From Ohtaekwangia sp. (GTDB taxonomy: Bacteria > Bacteroidota > Bacteroidia > Cytophagales > Cyclobacteriaceae): a DNA stretch of 64,000 nucleotides. The DNA is taken from positions 427,447 to 491,446 of the forward strand of contig JAJNPV010000049.1 in NCBI GenBank assembly GCA_021155195.1. The letters run 5' to 3'. Of the stretch, positions 37,293 through 45,960 are shown one piece after another. The notes below the pieces were generated by a model. The model was not told the origin of the DNA and searched no databases. It saw nothing but the letters and a program-made list of their open reading frames with translations. The position numbers were made by a program, and so were the translations under genes. The stretch's first letter is position 1. Every line of letters starts with the position of its first letter.

Positions 37293-37484
37293 TAGGCGCC
37301 CTTGGTAAAGATATTCTCCGTTTAAGATTGGAAATTGAATTGCTATGTACGCAATATTACTTCGAACGTTTACAGAAACATAACTTCCACCTGGCGTAGA
37401 AACTTCAGGTAGTTTTAGATTAAGGTTTGCAAGATTCTCTTTTGCATTCGCTTCATTTTTTTTTGAGTTTTCTTTGTTCTGCAT
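37293..37484 (-). pseudogene. RidA (YjgF/Rid) family N-terminal remnant
   Basis: Starts at the ATG at 37484. The segment NLANLNLKLPEVSTPGGSYV followed by NIAYIAIQFPILNGEYLYQG aligns with the N-terminal strands of larger RidA-family proteins, whose usual text is LPEPPTPVGNYVP followed by LSGQ and DGKLLYTGKLG. The frame ends 11 codons later inside sequence that belongs to the S41 protease remnant, and the remaining two-thirds of the RidA fold is absent. Confidence 0.6.
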
Positions 37485-37536
37485 TTAATTTTTCGGTTGC
37501 GTTTTTTGTTGAGGGTTCACATCTTATTTCAGTGAA

Positions 37537-37622
37537 GTCTTGGCGCTCGCCTTAAATTTAGAGCCAGGATTACTTAGAACAAATCAATCGCGGAGTCCGA
37601 AGCGAGACTCCGCTGGGAAAGG
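37537..37622 (+). repeat. Palindromic intergenic repeat, copy A
   Basis: Contains GTCTT...TAAATTTAGAGCCAGGATTACTTAGAACAAATCAATC (abridged) followed by an 8-bp perfect stem GCGGAGTC (37590-37597) and GACTCCGC (37606-37613) with an 8-nt loop CGAAGCGA. Related copies lie at 41978-42079 and 42146-42230. Confidence 0.7.
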
Positions 37623-37646
37623 CAAAGCTCTCCAAATTGGTTGTTT

Positions 37647-37783
37647 GGTGCGGACTTGTGATGGGTACGGTGTATTTTGTGATAGTCCGATGTGAACTTG
37701 CGATTATCAGACTTGTAATGGGTAAAGTGCGAATCTGCCATCATCCGATGCAGACCTGTAATTGTTTGGTGCGAACTTGTGAT
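37647..37783 (+). repeat. Degenerate 21-bp tandem repeat array
   Basis: Seven copies of a motif close to CGAACTTGTGAT, with successive spacings of 21, 21, 15, 22, 21 and 21 bp. The core starts at 37654, 37675, 37696, 37711, 37733, 37754 and 37775. No convincing gene covers it; the long reverse open frame here has only repeat-driven composition. Confidence 0.7.
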
Positions 37784-37828
37784 GAGTCGGTGGAGTCTGT
37801 TCAATAATAGCGCGTTTGATAAGCAAAA

Positions 37829-37856
37829 AAGTCGCCTTGGGTTTAAGGCGACTTTA
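37829..37856 (-). terminator. Rho-independent terminator of the SnoaL-like gene
   Basis: Perfect 11-bp stem AAAGTCGCCTT / AAGGCGACTTT, followed on the minus strand by a T run. Confidence 0.88.
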
Positions 37857-37874
37857 TAGGTTGTTTGCAACTCA

Positions 37875-38759
37875 TCAAAACTTTCCGTTGTTGTTTTTCC
37901 AGGTCTCTTTTGTAGGAATGGGTTCAATTACATCCCAGTGCTCAGCAATTTTTCCGTTCTCCACCCGGAACAAATCATAAAACGCGTTGTGGTCTTTCCC
38001 AAAATGCCCCTCGCTTACCACCAGCACAAAATTACCTTCGCCAAGTACTTTATGCACGGTGCTGTACTTTAAGAAAATACCTTGCTTACCCAGCGTTTCC
38101 AGCGCGGCACCAAGTCCAGAAAGTTGATCCGAAATTTTTGGATTGTGCTGAATGTAATTGTCGCCATCAAAGTAGCCAACCAGCTTTTCCATCTTACCGT
38201 TCACTAAAACATCATCAATAAAGTTTTTTACCAACGCTTTGTTCGCTGCGGTCTTGTCAAGATCTTTTAGCTCCGTTGCTCCATCTATCATGGTGTGCCC
38301 ACTCGGGCTTGGGGTAGCTGGAGTTTCCTGCAAATTATCCCAGTGCTCTACAATTTGTCCGTCTTCGAACCGAAAAATATCGAATCCGATTTTCGGGCCG
38401 AAGAAGTTGTAGTCTGAATGCGTGAAAACAAAATCACCATCCTCAAAGGCGCGGACCGTGTTTACTTTGGCTGAACCCTTTGGCAATGCTTGGAGCACAG
38501 CACCAAATCCAGCTAGGCCATCCGCCACGGCCAGATTGTGCTGAATGTAATTGTTCGGGTTAATGTACCCAACGGGTTCGCTGGCTCCCGTTTCAATAGC
38601 TTTCAATAAAGCCATTACTTTTTCTTTGTTTGTCGTCATAGCAGTTAGTTTGATGGTTGTTGAATCATTTTCTGGTTGCTTGTCGGTTGTTGTTCCGGGT
38701 GAACACGCGAAACAGGCAACAACCGCAGCGGTTAGGATTGCTCTCGTTGTGTCTTTCAT
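37875..38759 (-). CDS. Lipoprotein with two SnoaL/NTF2-like domains
   Basis: 294 residues. Lipoprotein signal with CFACSP near residues 16-21. Two related NTF2-like domains follow: residues about 45-155 (NYIQHNLAVADGLAGFGAVL, FRFEDGQIVEHWDNLQET) and 175-285 (NYIQHNPKISDQLSGLGAAL, FRVENGKIAEHWDVIEPI). SnoaL-like proteins bind small hydrophobic ligands or act as cyclases; the role here is open. It follows an AraC-type gene on the same strand and is terminated by a hairpin. Confidence 0.85.
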   Translation of the reverse strand: MKDTTRAILTAAVVACFACSPGTTTDKQPENDSTTIKLTAMTTNKEKVMALLKAIETGASEPVGYINPNNYIQHNLAVADGLAGFGAVLQALPKGSAKVNTVRAFEDGDFVFTHSDYNFFGPKIGFDIFRFEDGQIVEHWDNLQETPATPSPSGHTMIDGATELKDLDKTAANKALVKNFIDDVLVNGKMEKLVGYFDGDNYIQHNPKISDQLSGLGAALETLGKQGIFLKYSTVHKVLGEGNFVLVVSEGHFGKDHNAFYDLFRVENGKIAEHWDVIEPIPTKETWKNNNGKF

Positions 38760-38851
38760 TGTTATTTATTTACGATGCAAAGGAGCGGGAATAGACCGGC
38801 CGGGGAAAGGTTAAAAAGCGCCTTTTCATGATACTTTTTGCGAGCAGGACT

Positions 38852-39715
38852 TTATAGATGGGATTCGCGAAACTCCATTGGTGTTTCCTGAGTCTGTAGC
38901 TTGAAGTATTTTATAAAGTTGGTGGTTTCGCCAAAGCCCAAATGAAAGGCTATTTCTTTAATGGCTTGATTCGTGTAAACCAGTAGACGCTTGGCCTCCA
39001 GAATTACCCGCTCATTAATAATTTCTTTGGGTGATTTTCCAACAATGTCGGTAGTAGCCTGACTCAATCTTTTTTCTGATACATGAATCAGCGTAGCATA
39101 TTCTTTTACGGATTTTACTTTTAGAAAATGAGTCTCGAGCAGTTGGTTAAAGAGCAACGTGTAATCGAGGTTTGCGCCCTTTGGAAGTTCTTTAAATCCC
39201 TGACTTCGCTTTTCGCGATGGGCCTCAATCATAAAGTTGTGCAAAAGGTTTTGAAGAATTTCATGATGGAACTCTTTCGGCTGATTTGCCAGTTCACTCT
39301 TCATTGTATCCAATACCACCATCAATCCTTTTTTGTCTTTAAATTTCAGGGGCGTGGTTTCCAGCAGATCATTGAATAAAATTGTGCTCTGGATAAATTT
39401 CAAATCATCGTGGTTTCGGCAAAAAAAGTTTTCCGTAAACAGAATCAACTCTCCTTGCATATCTTCAGTCTCGTCAAAAAAATGAACCTTCCCTTTCTTA
39501 ATGAACAGCACAGAATTAGAACTTAACTTGACAGGTTTGAAATCAACCAAATGAATTCCTTTGCCTTCGCGAACAATCAGAATGTGGTAGAAGTCGGCCC
39601 GGTGCGGGACAGTCATCAACTGTTTATGTTTTTTGTATAGGGATTTAATGGAAACAATCTCAAATTCCAGTTTTAGTCCTGGCCTAAATTTGTAGACGTT
39701 GATTTTTTGTTTCAT
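38852..39715 (-). CDS. AraC-family transcriptional regulator
   Basis: 287 residues: N-terminal cupin-like sensor with HRADFYHILIVREGKGIHLV and a C-terminal double helix-turn-helix with KEYATLIHVSEKRLSQATTD and IKEIAFHLGFGETTNFIKYF. It is the immediate upstream neighbour of the SnoaL-like lipoprotein, on the same strand, with 92 bp between them. Ligand unknown. Confidence 0.9.
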   Translation of the reverse strand: MKQKINVYKFRPGLKLEFEIVSIKSLYKKHKQLMTVPHRADFYHILIVREGKGIHLVDFKPVKLSSNSVLFIKKGKVHFFDETEDMQGELILFTENFFCRNHDDLKFIQSTILFNDLLETTPLKFKDKKGLMVVLDTMKSELANQPKEFHHEILQNLLHNFMIEAHREKRSQGFKELPKGANLDYTLLFNQLLETHFLKVKSVKEYATLIHVSEKRLSQATTDIVGKSPKEIINERVILEAKRLLVYTNQAIKEIAFHLGFGETTNFIKYFKLQTQETPMEFRESHL

Positions 39716-39890
39716 CGTGTAGATTAATCCATTACAAGCCTGAGTAAATTTTATTACGAAGCCGCATCCTTAGACTACAGCAAGACTCTGCGGAGAAAAA
39801 AGAAATACAGCTAATAAAATATAAGTTGACTTCTTCATTTTTAATTTCACTTGATAGTTTATAAATCATCACATCGCTCGTTACTTATTA

Positions 39891-41918
39891 TCAGTATTGT
39901 TGAGGATAGATTACGAATCTGTTGTTAGCAGTAAAGTGTTTTTCAAGCTTCGATGGAAGGTTTTCCATAACTCCTAAATAGGATGTAGCTCCTTTCCGGG
40001 CTGAAACCAATACAAACAAATCTTCTTCATGAACATCTTTTGAAATCACAAGAAAATCTTCCCAATCCGTGAATGCACTTATTGTAATTGAAACAGTTAA
40101 TTTCTCTTTACTAAAATTTCTTTCAACTGCCCTGTGGGTGGCTTCATTACAATATAGTAGTATTGGAATACTTAGCTCCTGAGCCAGTTTTGCCATTTTG
40201 GTGAGCCATAACCCAAAGCCGTTCTCGCGTTCTGTCAACGGTGGTGTGGCAATAACAATTCCTTTAAGTTGAGACAATGGTTTTTCCAAATGGCAAATGA
40301 AAATGGTCTTATTCGTGTTACTTAAGATACTGTCCATTTTCTCGCCAATTAATTTATCAATGAAACCAGTACGTTGAGGCCATCCTAAGATTATAATATC
40401 AGCCGAAATTTCCTTCGAAATGCGAGCTATTCCGCTTGCTGCATGATGGTCAATGGTTGTTATAATGTTTACTTTTGTTTCTGAAGCTGAACCTTGTTTT
40501 ACAAATTCATCTAGCTTTTTTCTTGATTTCAGAATATTAATTTCAGCTTCGTTGTTGTTGGAAACCACGGAAAGGATTGAGATAGGATTTGCCGATTTTT
40601 TGTTCCTAATGAAAATAGCTAATTCTAAAAGTTTCTCAATGTTTGCAACATTTGCAATGGGTAAAAGGATGTGTTCACTTCGAATTCCCTGTGCATTAAG
40701 ACTGTCTGGATCTTCGGATTCGATGACAATCTTTTTTGCGGCTCTTTCTGTGGCAAATGAAGCAACTATACAGGTAATTAGAATTAATATAATAGTGCCG
40801 TTCAGAATATTCTCATCCAGAATTTCGGCTTTGTAGCCAACTAAAATTACAGCCAATGTTGCAGCCGCGTGCGAGCTGCTAAGACCAAAAATAAGTTGCC
40901 GTTGTGCTTTTGAATAGTTGAAAATAAGTTGTGTAATCCAGGCGGCAAACCATTTTCCAAACAGCGCCACAACTGAAAGTGTTCCCGCAACGATAATTGC
41001 AGAAGAACCACTTAAGATTACGCTTGCATCAACCAACATGCCTACGCTTATAAGAAAAAATGGAATGAATAAAGAATTGCCAATGAACTCAATTCTGTTC
41101 ATCAGTGCAGAAGAATGTGGAATGAGTTTATTTAAGGTTAAGCCTGCAACGAACGCTCCAATGATTGGCTCAACGCCTGCTACTTCAGCTAAAAATGCAG
41201 CCAAAAATACCATTGATAGAACGAAAATATAGTGAGAGTGTTTTTCACTTTCCAGTTTGCGGAAAAACCATTTGGCAATTCTTGGAATTATAAAAAACAT
41301 TATGGCTGAGAAAATTGCTAATGAAATACTCAATCGTATCCAAAATTCCTGATTCAAATTACCCTGGTTGTTTCCGATAATGATAGCCAGTATAATCAGC
41401 ACGGCTGTATCGGTTAAAATAGTGCCGCCCACGGTGATAGCCACGGCTTGATTTTTTGAAACTCCTAATTTACTAACAAGCGGATAAGCAACGAGGGTGT
41501 GTGTTGCAAACATACTGGCCGTTAAAAAACTTGCATTGAAGTCATATCTGAGCAAGTAATAGCACACTGGAAATCCTATTGCTATTGGGAAAATGAAAGT
41601 AAAAAGCCCAAATAGAAGACTTTTGTTTCTGTTGGATTTAAACTCGTTCATATCAAGATCCAATCCAGCAATGAACATGATGTAAAGAAGACCGATAGTT
41701 GAAAAGAGATCAACAGCAGAATTTTTCTCCAGGATGTTAAATCCATGCGGACCTATAACCACACCCGCTATAATTAGTCCAATGATTCCTGGAATCTTTA
41801 ATCTTCTTAGCAGAATGGGAGCTAACAGAATGATAAAAAGAATCAATGAAAATATCAGCACCGGATTTCTCAGCGGTAATTCAAATTGTTGCATTACATG
41901 TTTCAAGAAATCTGTCAT
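39891..41918 (-). CDS. CPA2-family cation:proton antiporter with C-terminal USP-like region
   Basis: 675 residues. The first 390 form a Na+/H+ exchanger domain with 11-13 membrane helices: IIAGVVIGPHGFNILEKNSA and EPIIGAFVAGLTLNKLIPHS are typical of CPA2 antiporters. From about residue 405 the remainder is a soluble, universal-stress-like region (ISADIIILGWPQRTGFIDKL). No TrkA-N domain is seen. Intergenic repeats surround the gene on both sides. Confidence 0.9.
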   Translation of the reverse strand: MTDFLKHVMQQFELPLRNPVLIFSLILFIILLAPILLRRLKIPGIIGLIIAGVVIGPHGFNILEKNSAVDLFSTIGLLYIMFIAGLDLDMNEFKSNRNKSLLFGLFTFIFPIAIGFPVCYYLLRYDFNASFLTASMFATHTLVAYPLVSKLGVSKNQAVAITVGGTILTDTAVLIILAIIIGNNQGNLNQEFWIRLSISLAIFSAIMFFIIPRIAKWFFRKLESEKHSHYIFVLSMVFLAAFLAEVAGVEPIIGAFVAGLTLNKLIPHSSALMNRIEFIGNSLFIPFFLISVGMLVDASVILSGSSAIIVAGTLSVVALFGKWFAAWITQLIFNYSKAQRQLIFGLSSSHAAATLAVILVGYKAEILDENILNGTIILILITCIVASFATERAAKKIVIESEDPDSLNAQGIRSEHILLPIANVANIEKLLELAIFIRNKKSANPISILSVVSNNNEAEINILKSRKKLDEFVKQGSASETKVNIITTIDHHAASGIARISKEISADIIILGWPQRTGFIDKLIGEKMDSILSNTNKTIFICHLEKPLSQLKGIVIATPPLTERENGFGLWLTKMAKLAQELSIPILLYCNEATHRAVERNFSKEKLTVSITISAFTDWEDFLVISKDVHEEDLFVLVSARKGATSYLGVMENLPSKLEKHFTANNRFVIYPQQY

Positions 41919-41977
41919 TGCTTTTCTTTATTCAAAGTCTTCGTCCACAGCGAGTCTTCGTTTGGGGATGTTCGCTT

Positions 41978-42079
41978 CCCTATTCTAAGCGGAGTCTTCG
42001 CGGCTTGCTAAATTTATAGGTTAGAATTGTTTAGAACAAACTAATCGCGGAGTCCGAAGCGAGACTCCGCTGGGAAAGG
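41978..42079 (+). repeat. Palindromic intergenic repeat, copy B
   Basis: Contains GTCTTCGCGGCTTGCTAAAT, then GTTTAGAACAAACTAATCGC and the stem GCGGAGTC / GACTCCGC (42047-42070). It is nearly identical to the copy 170 bp downstream over the first 75 bases. It is part of the 41919-42259 gap, which otherwise holds no gene. Confidence 0.75.
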
Positions 42080-42145
42080 AATATTTTTTATTACTGCTCT
42101 TTTTAACTTTAACTCATAGTGATAAAACGTAATAGCGAAGATAAA

Positions 42146-42230
42146 CCCTATTTTAAGTAGAGTCTTCGCAGCTTGCTAAATTTATGGATTAGGATTGTTT
42201 AGAACAACTAATCGCGGAGTCCGAAGCGGG
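42146..42230 (+). repeat. Palindromic intergenic repeat, copy C (truncated)
   Basis: Begins CCCTATTTTAAGTAGAGTCT and continues GTCTTCGCAGCTTGCTAAAT, then GTTTAGAACAACTAATCGCG. It matches copy B through GCGGAGTCCGAAGCG and then stops, lacking the second half of the stem. Confidence 0.7.
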
Positions 42231-42259
42231 GAATCGTAATGAATTCACTTATATCCTTT

Positions 42260-42661
42260 TTATTTCAACCAAAGAATGAGTTCTCCCTGAATCAAACATG
42301 CAGATATGTATGCAAATATGATATTTAAACCTGTCCCTAATAGGAAGGTGTGATATGTTCCACGTTGTGAGATTATTTGTGCCTTCTTTTCCTTTTTGTT
42401 CTTTCGATCCCATCTTAAGGCTGTTTTAACGCCAGTCCAAAGAACAATAAATTCAGGTTTACCAACCAGAAATGAACCAGTATAAAGGAGTATTTCAACG
42501 AAACCACTGATGAACACAACAACAGGAATTTCACTGAGGTATTCTTCGGTTGCTTTTAATTTTCTTCTTAAATACCACTTGATACCCTTCTCTATTACTA
42601 AAAAAGTTAGAATAGCACTGCACAATGAATAAAAAAAAGTCAATAGCCCTTTTGATATCAT
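42260..42661 (-). CDS. Small membrane protein of unknown function
   Basis: 133 residues with four hydrophobic segments (about 7-23, 45-65, 71-82 and 105-125), separated by basic loops with WDRKNKKEKKAQ. No family recognised. It stands alone between a repeat-containing gap and a terminator. Confidence 0.6.
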   Translation of the reverse strand: MISKGLLTFFYSLCSAILTFLVIEKGIKWYLRRKLKATEEYLSEIPVVVFISGFVEILLYTGSFLVGKPEFIVLWTGVKTALRWDRKNKKEKKAQIISQRGTYHTFLLGTGLNIIFAYISACLIQGELILWLK

Positions 42662-42755
42662 AGATTGTTATGTGTTCTTAGACACTGATTGAGTTAATAG
42701 GAATCGCGCACAAGACCCGAATATAAACAATTGCCCTAATTATTTATCCAACAAA

Positions 42756-42780
42756 AAACGCCAGACAGTGCCTGGCGTTT
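42756..42780 (-). terminator. Rho-independent terminator of the M28 peptidase gene
   Basis: Stem AAACGCCAG / CTGGCGTTT with a 7-nt loop, followed on the minus strand by six T. Confidence 0.85.
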
Positions 42781-42805
42781 CAATTTTATAAAACTTAGAA
42801 ATTAG

Positions 42806-44377
42806 TTAATCCAACCCACCCTTTCGTGTGGCCTTGCGTTGCTCAGGCCATTTGCCCGGTTCGCCTGTGCGCAGGTTCAATGGCAACACACTCTTTTCGC
42901 GCGAAGTCTTGTTCGGATCTTCGCAAGCCTGATACACGAGGATAGCCGCAAGGATGGCGTTGTTGCGCACATCATCAAACACAATCTTATCGTAGGTGTC
43001 TAAGTTGGTGTGCCAGGTAAACGTACCATAATCCCAACTTAACGAACTCAACGAAAAACCAGGTGCACCGGCTGCTACAAACGAAGCAAAGTCGGAGCCG
43101 CCACCACCCGGGCTACCCGGGAAGTTAGTCTCTAACCCTTCTTTGTATTCGCGCGGCACTTTAGTAAGCCAACGCGTAATGTAATCGTATGCATGCAAGT
43201 AGCCCTGACCACTGATCGTAGTAACACGACCCGTTCCGTTATCCTGATTAAATAAGGCTTGGAGGTTTGCCACAATTTCAGGATGGTCTTCTACAAATGC
43301 ACGTGATCCATTCAAGCCTTGTTCCTCGCTACCCCAATGCCCCACCATGATGGTGCGCTTAGGATTTGGATATACTTTTTTAAGAATACGCATGGCTTCC
43401 ATCATTACTAATGTACCCGTTCCATTATCGGTGGCGCCTGTTCCGCCATCCCACGAATCGAAGTGTGCCGAAAGCATCACATACTCATTTGGTTTTTCAG
43501 CACCTTTAATTTCAGCCACTGTATTAAACGTAGGCACTACTCCATTCTCTTTTGAATCGGCACGCACACTGATCTTCGTTGCTTTACCGGATTCGGTTAA
43601 GCGATATAACAATCCATAATCTTCCAACATCAAATCAATGGTCGGTATCTTCTTCGTGCGGGCGCTAAAAATTTTATTGGCACCTGACCACCGCGACCAA
43701 TAGCTCATTACAATTCCAGCCGCTCCGGCTTCTTCCAGGGCAACAGGCAACGTTGTATTAGTCTTCCCTGTTTTTTTAATACGTTCGGTCCAGGCATCAG
43801 TTAACGCAGTTCGGTCTTTCTTCATCTTTTCAATCGATTCTTTCTTACCAAACTTATCCCAGTTGTCATCGTTGCGTCCGGTGGGTTGGTTCATGGATAT
43901 CATAACAAACTTTCCTTTTACACTTGGCAACCAGTTTTTAAATGCAACTGAATCGGCTAAATCAGGAATGATTACCACATCGCCTGTTACGGTTTTACCT
44001 TTTGTGCTTGGGCTCCATGCCAACTGAGTGCCAGCCAACGATTTGGTCCAGGGTGCTACCATGTCGATATGCGTAATGCCTCGCTCCCAGCCGCGCCACT
44101 CGCCCCACTTTTCGTTGCGGGCAGGTATGCCCCAGTCTGTATATTTTTTAACAGCCCAATCATTTGCTTCCTGCATTTTAGGGGTGCCTACCAACCGCGG
44201 CCCAATGCCATCCATCAACTCATGCCCTAGTTTTTCAAGTTGAGAATTTTCAGTGGCCTCTTTAATAATGGCATCTACAATGGCGTCTTTAGGGGCTTGC
44301 GGGGGTGGCCCAAATTGCGCATGGGCTACACTTGCGAAAAGTAACAGGACTAAAAGTGGTTTTGTAATTTTATTCAT
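42806..44377 (-). CDS. Secreted M28-family zinc aminopeptidase
   Basis: 523 residues with a signal peptide (ITKPLLVLLLFASVAHAQ). The M28 metal ligands are visible: His in LSAHFDSWDG, bridging Asp in GATDNGTGTL, Glu pair in GHWGSEEQGL, and late Asp in LFNQDNGTGR and His in GTFTWHTNLD. A PA-like domain lies between residues 125 and 270. Likely a secreted nutrient or processing peptidase. A terminator follows. Confidence 0.92.
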   Translation of the reverse strand: MNKITKPLLVLLLFASVAHAQFGPPPQAPKDAIVDAIIKEATENSQLEKLGHELMDGIGPRLVGTPKMQEANDWAVKKYTDWGIPARNEKWGEWRGWERGITHIDMVAPWTKSLAGTQLAWSPSTKGKTVTGDVVIIPDLADSVAFKNWLPSVKGKFVMISMNQPTGRNDDNWDKFGKKESIEKMKKDRTALTDAWTERIKKTGKTNTTLPVALEEAGAAGIVMSYWSRWSGANKIFSARTKKIPTIDLMLEDYGLLYRLTESGKATKISVRADSKENGVVPTFNTVAEIKGAEKPNEYVMLSAHFDSWDGGTGATDNGTGTLVMMEAMRILKKVYPNPKRTIMVGHWGSEEQGLNGSRAFVEDHPEIVANLQALFNQDNGTGRVTTISGQGYLHAYDYITRWLTKVPREYKEGLETNFPGSPGGGGSDFASFVAAGAPGFSLSSLSWDYGTFTWHTNLDTYDKIVFDDVRNNAILAAILVYQACEDPNKTSREKSVLPLNLRTGEPGKWPEQRKATRKGGLD

Positions 44378-44591
44378 ATGGATTGATTTTCATGGGATTT
44401 TTATAATTTCTAAAATACGAGCTAACGTGATGAATACGCACAGCTTTTCCAGTTGAGGTAATAATTCCTTGCCTGTGGTTTATCGTTTTCTTTTTGTACA
44501 ATTTTTTCATCGAACCTGCCAAAAAAAATAAACGACTGTTGCATAACAAGGCGATTATTTTAACCAATCTTCGTTCCCTAATACACGAGTT

Positions 44592-45959
44592 ATGGCAACT
44601 TCGAGAGCACAGTTTGGTTCAAAGTTTGGTTTTATTATGGCGGCTGCAGGGTCTGCTGTTGGCTTAGGCAACGTGTGGAGATTTCCGTACCTCACCGGTG
44701 AAAATGGAGGGGCAGCTTTTGTTATCGTCTATATTTTTTGCGTGGTACTAGTTGGGGCACCCATGCTCATTAATGAAATCGCTTTGGGAAGACTCACCGG
44801 AAAAAATCCAGTTGGAGCATTTACTGTTTTAGGTGCAAACAAATTTTGGGTATTGCTTACTGGTGTCTTACCATTACTGGTAACATTTGTGGTATTGAGT
44901 TATTACAGCATTATAGCGGGTTGGACGGTCGGCTATATCTTCACTTCCCTCTTATCCATAAAGCTTTCCTTCACAGAGTTTATTGCTACTCCTTCTTACG
45001 CCATTCCACTGGGTGGTTTTGTCATGTTAATTACTACGTTGATTGTATTGGGCGGAGTAGCAGGCGGAATTGAAAAGGCAACTAAAATAATGATGCCAAT
45101 GCTATTTGTACTTCTGATTCTGGTGATTTTCAGAAGCGTAACATTGCCAGGTGCGAGCAAGGGTATTGTCTATTATTTAATTCCGGATTTCTCAAAAATA
45201 AACGGTCAGGTAATCTTAAAGGCTTTGACCCAAGCGTTCTTTTCACTTGGTGTTGGCTGGGGCATGATGATTACCTATGGATCGTACTTACCAAAATCTC
45301 AAAATATTGTAACCTCTAGTTTGTGGGTTGCCGCTATGGATACTTCGGTAGCATTGTTGGCCGGGCTCATGGTTTTTCCTGCTGTGTTTGCTTTTAATAT
45401 GTCACCATCAGAAGGACCAACACTTGTATTCAGTGTACTGGCAAATATTTTTCAGGAAATGCCTTTTGGAAATATTGCAGGCGCGTTGTTTTTTCTGCTA
45501 CTCTTTCTTGCGGCTATTACATCCACTATTTCAATGTTGGAAGCACCAACAGCCTTCTTCATGGATACAAAAAAATGGTCGCGGAAAAAATCTGCCTGGT
45601 TAGTGGCAGGTGTGGCATTCTTATTTGGTATTCCCTCTGCTCTTTCGAATGGTGGGCTCGCCTTGTTCTCCAATTTAGAAATGAATTTTTTAGGAACTGA
45701 TAAAAAAGGATTTATGGATATTATGGACTTTTTATTTGGAACGCTCTTTATGCTTATTGTAGTGCTGGCCACTTGCCTGTACACAGGATGGTTTATGAAA
45801 ATAAGTAAACTTACAGAGGAGATTGAAATAGGCACTCCAGGATTTATGACGGGTAAAATAGTTGGAATTCCTCCGTTCCAAATCTGGATTTACTTAATCC
45901 GGTTTGTGTGTCCGGTAATTATTGTTCTTGTTTTGTTGAGTGTGTTGGGAATTATTTAA
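44592..45959 (+). CDS. Neurotransmitter:sodium symporter (LeuT fold), copy 2
   Basis: 455 residues, the same length as the copy at 33258-34625. Helix 1 segment AAAGSAVGLGNVWRFPYLTG and the FFSLGVGWGMMITYGSYLPK region are almost those of copy 1; substrate-side positions differ. It converges on the CoA transferase gene with 1 bp between the stops. Confidence 0.93.
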   Translation: MATSRAQFGSKFGFIMAAAGSAVGLGNVWRFPYLTGENGGAAFVIVYIFCVVLVGAPMLINEIALGRLTGKNPVGAFTVLGANKFWVLLTGVLPLLVTFVVLSYYSIIAGWTVGYIFTSLLSIKLSFTEFIATPSYAIPLGGFVMLITTLIVLGGVAGGIEKATKIMMPMLFVLLILVIFRSVTLPGASKGIVYYLIPDFSKINGQVILKALTQAFFSLGVGWGMMITYGSYLPKSQNIVTSSLWVAAMDTSVALLAGLMVFPAVFAFNMSPSEGPTLVFSVLANIFQEMPFGNIAGALFFLLLFLAAITSTISMLEAPTAFFMDTKKWSRKKSAWLVAGVAFLFGIPSALSNGGLALFSNLEMNFLGTDKKGFMDIMDFLFGTLFMLIVVLATCLYTGWFMKISKLTEEIEIGTPGFMTGKIVGIPPFQIWIYLIRFVCPVIIVLVLLSVLGII

Positions 45960-45960
45960 T

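Noticed and set aside
37574..37927. A 117-codon minus-strand open frame through the repeat array
   Set aside because: It covers the 21-bp array and the palindromic repeat, overlaps the terminator and the end of the SnoaL-like gene, and its residues show only the seven-residue periodicity expected from a 21-bp DNA repeat.
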